From NCBI GenBank assembly GCA_037043455.1, contig JAWPHD010000297.1:453786-517785 (forward strand): a stretch of 64,000 bases of DNA, in the 5' to 3' direction. The DNA comes from Cyrtodaria siliqua. Its lineage: Eukaryota; Mollusca; Bivalvia; Adapedonta; Hiatellidae. A program made the translations under genes and the position numbers. The notes below the pieces were generated by a model. The model ran no database searches, had not been told where the DNA came from, and was given only the letters and a program-made list of their open reading frames with translations. Of the stretch, positions 56,849 to 64,000 are shown one piece after another; positions within the stretch are counted from its first letter, which is position 1, and each line of letters begins with the position of its first letter.

Positions 56849-57240
56849 TTGTGTCACCTGTGCAGCATGGCAGACACTTAGGTATTACTTTGTCTGTCGT
56901 CTCATCCATCGTCTGTTCTTCCGTCACACTTAAACCTTCTACCTAACCTTGGCCATTTCTTGAAAAGTATGTGACCTATGTTCATAAAACTTTACACACG
57001 TCTTCAAGAAATGTTATGTAAGTCCTATAACTCTGACTTCCATTTTGGCAGTGTTATGCCCCTTTCCATAAGACTTTATTTAACCTGCAACCTAACCTGA
57101 TCATCAACAACGACCTCAACAACATGGCCAAATATTGACCTATGGTCATGAAACTTTATACAGTGCTTCCTTATCAATTAACATGACTCCAGTACTTAGA
57201 TATCTCTGCCCTATTGCTGATGTCGGAGTATATTGACAAT
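56849..57240 (+). repeat. Dispersed repeat family D
   Basis: It starts TTTTTTTGTGTCACCTGTGC with AGCATGGCAGACAC, then a GTCTGTCGTCTCATCCATCG-like tract, CACTTAAACCTTCTACCTAA and CCTTGGCC, and modules with ATGTTCATAAAACTTTACAC. An inverted copy of the head lies at 63830-63925. Confidence 0.65.
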
Positions 57241-57328
57241 GGTTATAATATAATACAGTTGCACATGCTTTATTATACTGTTGCACATGCTATTGTTTGT
57301 CGAAGGTATAGTATTGGTTTGGTCTATT

Positions 57329-58680
57329 AGCTCTACTGGCCGAAGGCCAGCAGAGCTTATGGGATGCCGAGTTGTCCGTCGTCCGTCCGTCGTCCGTCCG
57401 TCGTCCGTCGTCCGTTGTTAACTTTTGTCTCGTTAAGACGATAGGGCCTTCATTTTTCATCCGATCTTTACCAAACTTTAACAGGTTGTTAATATCAATG
57501 AACGCTCGGATGAGTTCGAAAACCAGCCAGATCAGACAAGAAACAGCGGAGTTATGGCCCTTGATTTAGTTAAAAATGCTATATTGCTATATTTTGCCTC
57601 GTTGCCTTTTTCACAAACTGTATGCACCAGACCTTTCAAACTTTGCTTATAGTTGTATCTTGGGTGGTACATCGCAATGTGGAAATGACCTTGACCCTTC
57701 AAGCAAAGGGCAGATAACTTAATAATTTTTAGGGTCAACTTTTACGTTTAGGTCACTTTTTCACAAACTGCATGCACCAAACCTTTCAAACTTTGCTTAT
57801 AGTTGTATCTTCGGTGGTACATCGCAATGTGACAAAGCAAATGTGGAAGTGACATTGACCCTCCAAGCAAAGGGCAGATAACTTAATAATTTTTAGGTTC
57901 AGCTTTGCGTTTAGGTCATTTTTTCACAAACTGTATGCACTAGACCTTTAAAACTTTGCTTATAGTTGTATCTTGAGTGGTACATCGCAACATGACAAAG
58001 CAAATAATGTGGAAGTGACCTTGACCCTTTTCCGGTTCGTTGATTTTTGATGGAGTTGCGGCCCCTTGACATTTTTACTTTTAAATTTCTTGTCGGCGCT
58101 ACTCCTCCTAAACGCCTTGTTGGATTACTACAAAATTTGGCAGGAAGCCTCGGTATGATGTCTAGTTGTGCAAAGCGCGGTATATCAATAAAATCTTTTT
58201 ACAAGTTCGAAAACTAGCTAGATATTGATAGTAACGACAGGTTATGGCCCTTGATTTGTTGAAAATGCTATATTGTGTTTTCCTTAGTTAAATCTGTAGT
58301 TACTTCATTTTTTAGCTGATCTTATGGAAGAAAGTGGGACAAATTAAAAAAAAACATGCCAGACAAGACACAGCAGACTTATTGCCCATGATTACCAGGT
58401 GAGCGATCTAAGGCCATCCTATCCCTGTTGTTTTGCAATGTTTTAAAAAAACTACTGATGGGAATTTTATGTCGACATCCCTTTTTTAGGCAGTAGAGCA
58501 TCCACAGGCCCTCTTGGGCCTCTTGTTTTTAAACAAATGCACTTGAATGTCATCTCAGCAAACGGCGAACTCCATTGTTTTTAGATACTAAAATGTTTAC
58601 AAACTTTCATTAAAGCATCATTGACCTTTTTATTTTTAAGTCCAGCCCCCGTTAGGCGAGACGTGAATCCACGGATTTTT
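57329..58680. mobile_element. Dispersed repeat family A, most complete copy
   Basis: The head hairpin is AGCTCTACTGGCC (57329-57341), loop GAA, GGCCAGCAGAGCT (57345-57357), with 12 of 13 paired. Then come a GTCCGTC tract (57375-57415), one TTTACCAAACTTTAACAGGT module, three GCTTATAGTTGTATCTT modules at 57655, 57794 and 57957, the CTTGTCGGCGCTACTCCTCC section, and the end CATCCACAGGCCCTCTTGGG. Sequence shared with the 7.8-kb copy continues to about 58680. Read on the minus strand it ends with hairpin, then CTAA, then T. Confidence 0.75.
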
Positions 58681-58914
58681 TGTTTAGAGCATGGATGCTT
58701 TGTTTTTCCCTTGATTTCCACCAAATTTGTAAATCCAGTAGAGCGATATACATTCCCTTCTCCCGGACCTCTTATTTTTCAAGGTTAGAGAAGTGTCAAG
58801 GAATTTTGAAATTCTTAAATGTCATGGAAAGTCAGGCGAAAATAATGTATTTTGTCGAGAATTTGCATAACATCGATATTGCAGTCTTCTAGTTATATAT
58901 AGAGTTAATATATA

Positions 58915-59762
58915 CTGAAAGGAAAAAGAAACGATATTGTATGTACAATATGCTGCTGTTAATTGAATGGTACCTGGTTACGTAATATCTTTCCTTTCGG
59001 AAAAAAGATTAAAACAACACGTAACACAGCCAATAGTATTCCTGCAAAGTTTCATTATTGATAGAGTACGCGTTTGGCGCAAAATTTTGTAAACTCTTTA
59101 CATTAAAAACAGTACTGAACTGGCTCAAATTTTCAAAAAGGAACTTCAACATTTATGAATTTCTTGTTACAACGTGTACTGTGATTAAAATGTCTACAAC
59201 ATCACAGTTGTGTCCTTTCTCTAACTATAACCTTTTTTTTTTAAAAAACATCTGGAGATTTCCTGGGAATATATACTCTGTAAAAGAAGTTTTGGACAAT
59301 GGCAGTGTTCGAACCCGTACAATGATCGCTGAACCATGACATTCGACCATAACCCTTATTATCTCAGTTGATAATTCACAATACAACAATCAACAATAAT
59401 TATCATTTACAATGAAAGTTTGTGAAAAAATAATAATCTTTTTATTGGTTACTCGAATGTGGCCGTAACTGTTACTTTGAATGGACTATGCAACATTTTT
59501 TACGGACCCTTTGTGTGTTCGCGATATTTTTTTAAAATCAAATCTTGTTTGGAATTTAATGTTTCTGGTACCAAATTAACCGGGTAGGGTAGACCTTGGT
59601 TACTAAAAAAAGGTATTTAAATTTTGTCCACTAGTTTTAATTTTTATATGACTTTATATACCCTGGTCCAAAACTTTTTTTACCGAGTATATATGGAATT
59701 AAGTGTGCAGTATATACAATATATAGTGGAAATTCTTGTGTCGCGTTTTTTTTTCCTTTCAG
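58915..59762. mobile_element. Tc1/mariner-like MITE, host of a nested MITE
   Basis: The ends CTGAAAGGAAAAAGAAACG and, in reverse, CTGAAAGGAAAAAAAAACG are inverted, with TA on both sides. The interior matches the reverse complement of the element at 34310-34792 (GGCTCAAATTTTCAAA, ATCACAGTTGTGTCCTTTCT, GGAATTAAGTGTGCAGTATA), so the two belong to one family with different outermost bases. The left inverted repeat has lost ~30 inner bases. A second element is inserted at 59276-59687. Confidence 0.75.
59276..59687. mobile_element. Nested MITE, 412 bp
   Basis: The left end is CTCTGTAAAAGAAGTTTTGG; the right end in reverse is CTCGGTAAAAAAAGTTTTGG (18 of 20 identical). TA flanks both sides (59274-59275, 59688-59689). 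Compared with 34310-34792, the host sequence GGAATAT...TGCAATTAAGTGTGCAG is split precisely here. No coding capacity. Confidence 0.8.
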
Positions 59763-59831
59763 TATATGTTTCCAGTTACATTGAAAGTAAACAGTTTGTA
59801 AATATATATGCAATAATAAATTTTCACTTTT

Positions 59832-60648
59832 TGTGTCGCCTTTTCGAAGAAAAATGCGATACATAGGGATCACTTTGTCGTCCGTCTGTCCGTCCGTCTG
59901 TCTGTCAGTCAGTCCGTCAGTCCATCACAAAAACTTAAAGTTGGCTATTACTTTTTCATTTCTTGATATATCTTCATCAAACTTTCAATATGTACTCATC
60001 ATGACAACATCGACATGACCATACTAAAATATGAAGGTCAAGATCACAGTGAAGGTCATTATATGGGTTAAACACTCAGTTTTTTCTTCATGAAAACTTA
60101 AGGTTGGCTATAACTTTCCCATTTCTTGATATTTCTTCATCAAACTTTCAGTATGTACTCATCATGACAACATCGACATGACCATACTAAAATATGAAGG
60201 TCACGGTCACAGTGAAGGTCATTATATGAGTTAAACACTCAGTTTTTTCTTCATGAAAACTTAAGGTTGGCTATAACTTTCTCATTTCTTGATATTTCTT
60301 CATAAAACTTTCAATACATACTTATCATGACAACATCGACATGACCATACTAAAATATAAAGGTCAAGTTAAACTGAAGGTCATTATATGGGTTAAATAC
60401 TAATTTTTTCTTCACGAAAACTTAACATTGGCTATAACTTTCTCATTTTGTGATATTTCTTCATAAAACTTTTAATATATACTTATCATGACAACATCGA
60501 CATGACCATACTAAAATATAAAGGTCAAGGTCACACTGAAGGTCATTATATGGGTTAAATACTCGTTTTTTTCTTCACGAAAACTTAACGTTGGCTATAA
60601 CTTTCTCATTTCTTGATATTTCTTCATCCAACTTTTAATATATTACTC
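59832..60648. repeat. Dispersed repeat family B with ~162-bp modules
   Basis: The head hairpin is TGTGTCGCCTTTTC, loop GAA, GAAAAATGCGATACA (59832-59863), with one mismatch and one bulge. Then follow a GTCCGTCTGTC tract and modules repeating every 162-163 bases (TTCATGAAAACTTAAGGTTG at about 60090 and 60250; TTCACGAAAACTTAAC at about 60412 and 60575). Each module contains CATCATGACAACATCGACAT. Confidence 0.85.
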
Positions 60649-60674
60649 ATCATAATAATAATAATAATAATAGT
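60649..60674. repeat. (ATA)n microsatellite
   Basis: About eight ATA/ATT-type triplets. Since a LINE remnant on the minus strand lies to the right (61482-62080), this could be the (TAT)n tail of that element, 800 bases past its stop. Confidence 0.85.
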
Positions 60675-61011
60675 TTTTATTTACAGAGGGTAACACATTT
60701 AGTTATAAATAATCTTCCTTGAGGCCGTCTATTATATACAAATTTACAAATGACAAACGACGGAACAAATCAAATAAAGCAGTAATCAATAGAGGCAATA
60801 TCGTTTTTAAATATTAGATGTTAAATGTTTGCATTCAATCTAAAAGTTGCATACACTTTAACACACATGTACACTCGTTTACCCTAAATTTGTACAAAAG
60901 AAACAAGCTCTAAGATGAATAAATATAATGAAGCTATGGAAAAAGACCTTATTAATAATAGCAAAAAAGAAAATGGAATTGGAATAACACATAGAGGATC
61001 TTACATGAGTA

Positions 61012-61124
61012 CTCATTCATTATTGAATTTATTAAACGAGTTGGCAAAATGTTATAATGCGAGGCTCTTGCTGAGCATTATATCATTTTTGCTAACGTGT
61101 TTAATAAATTCAATAATGAATGAG
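61012..61124. repeat. Long imperfect hairpin, ~50-bp arms
   Basis: The left arm is CTCATTCATTATTGAATTTA, TTAAACGAGTTGGCAAAA, TGTTATAATGC. The right arm read in reverse is CTCATTCATTATTGAATTTA, TTAAACACGTTAGCAAAAA, TGATATAATGC. The ~13-base loop contains GAGGCTCTTG. The first 27 bases of each arm pair perfectly; mismatches gather toward the loop. It could be a MITE or foldback element, or a hairpin RNA precursor. A 73-codon frame over it has no support. Confidence 0.85.
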
Positions 61125-61481
61125 AACAAATGTTAGATTCTATTGATCACATATAAACTCACATATCGACTTTAATTGCATTTTGCCTGTCGCTTTAACA
61201 CGCGAAACCGACATAAACCTTGGGAATTGGATCATAGTCATTATTGATTTTTTTGACAGCGCATACTAGGCTCATTTGCATACTTATATAACTAGTGGTA
61301 TATCGAAAATATTGAATAGTGTTATTCCACTCCCACACCGTAAGTTATGTGATAAATATAAATACATATGAACAAATGGTGAAATTTACTATTTAAATAT
61401 ATACAACAAAATTATTTCACAAACCCTGTCCACTTTACTTAAAAATGGTGTTTTAAAATTTGTAAGTATTTGATTCAAACA

Positions 61482-62080
61482 TTAGGTCCCTTTCATCCAT
61501 TTCATGAAATTCGAATGAAATGCATCAATAGTATTCAGAGTTTTTAACTGATCTGGTAAGCTGTTCCATATAATAGGTCCTGAATATGCAACACTTTGTT
61601 TGTAAATTTCTTTGTTTGGCCTTGGTGGAATAAAAGTATATGTTGAAGTTGATCTTAGAACTGGCACATTATCATTTGCCATTCTATGTTTAAACATTTC
61701 ATTAACATATTGAGGTGTTTCTGATTTGGTCACATTATACATAAACTTTGCTTTCTTAGATATAATCTTTCAAAGACTGTTAATATTTAAAAATTGTGCA
61801 TGGTTTCTAATATATCTACCATGTTATAGTCCATTATTATTTGACATGTGCATCTGGGGTTGAATATATGTTTTGTAAAACTGAGTTCTATGCTCGGTAG
61901 ATAAATATTCTTTAATTCTAGATAGAAGCCATATATTTGATGTAATTTATTTGCATATTTTATCTATGTGGATTGACCAAGTCAAGTTATTTGTCTACAA
62001 AAACTCATTTGCAATTGTATTTGTTAAATTATCACAGTTTAAATTTAAAGTTAGATTTTCAAAAGTCAAACTGGCTCTTT
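61482..62080 (-). pseudogene. LINE ORF2 remnant (thumb and C-terminus)
   Basis: Read on the minus strand from 62080, the translation has RT-thumb-like pieces (LTFENLTLNLNCDNLTNTI, then after a stop NNLTWSIHIDKICK, then RIKEYLSTEHRTQFYKTYIQ). The final open part, 86 codons ending at 61482, has YKQSVAYSGPIIWNSLPDQL, the usual C-terminal signature of several LINE clades. At least three stops and probable frameshifts break it. Endonuclease and palm are absent. The element probably continues to the (ATA)n tract at 60649 as a 3' UTR that later received the hairpin at 61012. Confidence 0.7.
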
Positions 62081-63330
62081 TTAGCTCGACTATTCGAAGA
62101 ATAAGAGTGCTTATGTAATCACCCCGGCGTTGGCGTTGGCGTCGGCATCGGCGTCCCACACCAAGGTTTGCGTGTAAGCTGTGTTTACAAGTCCATTTCT
62201 CTTACATTTCTTATCCTAGCACAACCAAATTTGGCCATAGGCTTCCTTATAACATTATCTTAAGGACTGCATCAGCAATTTTGGTTCCTGTAACCCTTGG
62301 GCTCCCATGGAACCCAAATCCTGATAGTCCATAAAATGTGTCCCATTTCACATCAAATTTTGCGTGTAAGCTGTGACAAGTCTATATTTCTTACATTTCT
62401 TATCCTAGCACAACCAAATTTGCCCATGAGCTTCCTTACAGCATTATCTTAAGGGCTGCTTAAGTAATTTTGGTTCCTGAAACCCCTGGGCTCCCATGGA
62501 ACCCAAATTCTGATAGCCCTTGAAATAGATGTGTCTATTTAACATCAAATTTTGCTTGTAAGCTGTGTTTACAGGTCTATATCTCTTACATTTCTTGTCC
62601 TAGCTCAACTAAATTTGGGAATTGGTTTCATTATAGTATGTTGTAAAAGGTTGCGTAGTAATATTTTGTCTTCTGCAAATTGTGATCTCCCATAAAGTGT
62701 GCAATAAAGGCAGATCTAGGTTTGCATGTAATCTGTTGTATTTATCTATAATTTTGGTTTGGGATTTCTTATAGCATTATGCATTTTATTCATACTTCAC
62801 CCATATTGGGCCATGGCCGTTTTGGTCAATTCTTACACATATAGCTATGTTGCCCACCCCTCGTCCCCACCCCACTGCGCACCCCCATGCACTCCCCTCC
62901 CACTCGAAACTTGTTTTTACCTCGACTATTCGAAGAATAAGAGAACTTATGTAATCACCCCGGGGTCGGCGTCGGTGTCCCACATCAAGGTTTGCGTGTA
63001 AGCTGTGTTTACAAGTCTATATCTCTTACATTTCTTATCCTACCACAACCAAATTTGTTCATGGGCTTCCTTGTAGCATTATCTTAAGGGCTGCATAAGC
63101 AATTTTGGTTCCTGTAACCAATGGGCTCCCATTGAACGCAAATTATGATAGCCCATAAAATGTGCCCCATTTCACATCAAATTTTGCGTGTAAGCTGTGT
63201 TTACAAGTCTATATCTCTTACAATTCTTACCCTAGCACAACCAAATTTGGCCATTAGCTTCCTTATAGCAATATCGTAAGGGCTGCTTAAGTAATTTTGG
63301 TTCCTGTAACCCCTGCCCCAGTGAAAATGA
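62081..63330. repeat. Dispersed repeat family C with ~191-bp modules
   Basis: The head TTAGCTCGACTATTCGAAGA with ATAAGAGTGCTTATGTAATC occurs at 62081 and again at 62919. It is followed by CGGCGTTGGCGTTGGCGTCG-type hexamers and modules with TTTGCGTGTAAGCTGTG at 62167, 62359, 62550, 62991 and 63182 (spacing 191-192 within each copy). So two copies of one family are arranged head to tail. Confidence 0.85.
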
Positions 63331-63580
63331 GACTGAGATTTCACTGAGATTTCACTGAGATTTCAGTGAAATTCACTGAAATGTCCATATTTCAGTGAGA
63401 TTTTGGTGTTTCACCAAATTTCAGTGAAATTTCAGTGAGATTTCAGTGAGATTTTGAAAAAAAATATGTACATCTCAGTGATATTTTCTGACTGAAATTT
63501 CAGTGAGATTTCAGTGAGATTTTGAAGAAATAAATTGTACATCTCAGTGAAATTTCAGTCAGAAAATATCACTGACATGT
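63330..63580. repeat. TTTCAGTGAGA repeats with a 34-bp-arm hairpin
   Basis: Many copies of TTTCAGTGAGA and TTTCACTGAGA. The arms 63475-63508 and 63542-63575 are reverse complements over 34 bases with one mismatch (TCAGTGATATTTTCTGACTG...), separated by 33 bases. Confidence 0.88.
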
Positions 63581-63789
63581 ACAATTTTCTTTTAAAAAAA
63601 TGTCTGATTTTAATTTCAGTGGAATTTCCTGAAAATTTAAATTTCAAAGAGAAATTTACAGAGATAAATTGTATTACCTCTAAATTGATGCAATTTGGAC
63701 TACTCTTGTCATTTGGGAATGTATTTTACAAATAGCATTAGAACAATAATGTTAATGTACATGTATGATATAAACAGTTGCAAATAAAA
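63581..63789. other. No feature recognised
   Basis: AT-rich. A 66-codon plus frame has no recognisable feature. Confidence 0.4.
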
Positions 63790-63819
63790 ATAGATGTAAG
63801 TTCATGAACATATGTCATA

Positions 63820-63930
63820 TACTTGTTCAAGTTAGAGCCAAGGTTAGGTTGCAGGTTAAAGTGTGACGGACGACGGACAAAGGGATCTGTAGGTGTCTGT
63901 CATGCTACGCAGGCGACACAACCATGAAGT
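63820..63930 (-). repeat. Dispersed repeat family D, inverted copy
   Basis: Read on the minus strand: TTGTGTCGCCTGCGTAGCAT, GACAGACACCTACAGATCCC, TTTGTCCGTCGTCCGTCACA, CTTTAACCTGCAACCTAACC. This matches the head of 56849-57240. Confidence 0.65.
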
Positions 63931-64000
63931 TTAGTTAAATTAGTCATAAAAAAAGTTCCATGGAATAAACAATTTAATTTTGATTTGACATAAAAAAAAA

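Noticed and set aside
60915..61136. 73-codon plus frame
   Set aside because: Half of it is the long hairpin at 61012-61124; no conserved feature.

Overview
This window looks like animal nuclear DNA, most probably from a bivalve mollusc. The reasons are the low coding density, the AT-rich non-coding DNA, the huge tandem arrays, tRNA-derived SINE pieces, LINE remnants, several MITE families and a Ty3/gypsy retroelement. The mollusc call rests on remembered repeat types (MITEs with a TTAACCCTTA end and an internal GCAGGCTGATCA hairpin; dispersed repeats with GTCCGTC tracts and tandem modules), not on a search. I see no complete host gene. The only host-gene candidate is one short lysine-rich exon on the minus strand near 3.0 kb.

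Layout. 0-5 kb: SINE pieces around a 57-bp minisatellite, the candidate exon and a 33-bp repeat. 5-10 kb: a LINE remnant, dispersed repeats built of ~163-bp modules, and a small MITE. 9.8-12.4 kb: a ~45-bp minisatellite. 12.4-13.6 kb: SINE-like pieces and a 21-bp array. 13.6-26.1 kb: a 41/51-bp minisatellite split by a Ty3/gypsy element (18.87-24.34 kb, minus strand) with one intact 1636-residue Gag-Pol frame. 26.1-27.1 kb: spacer with a palindromic MITE. 27.1-45.2 kb: a diverged satellite of ~130-155-bp monomers with higher-order repeats, into which a 5'-truncated LINE and several MITEs have inserted. 45.3-55.3 kb: a 42-bp minisatellite split by a 1463-bp hAT-like element. 55.3-64 kb: short repeats, a 79-bp near-perfect palindrome, a MITE nested in another MITE, a second LINE remnant, and more dispersed repeats with modular architecture.

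How it fits together. The 41/51-bp and 42-bp minisatellites share a ~22-bp core, so they look like two descendants of one array, now separated by the 18-kb satellite. Tandem arrays with known phase show mobile-element insertion sites well: the LINE (TCTTATA), the Tc1/mariner-like MITE (TA) and the hAT-like element (CATGG) all have target duplications that can be read against uninterrupted neighbours. Many long open frames here exist only because repeat periods of 57, 51, 45, 42 and 21 bp are multiples of three; I do not annotate them as genes.
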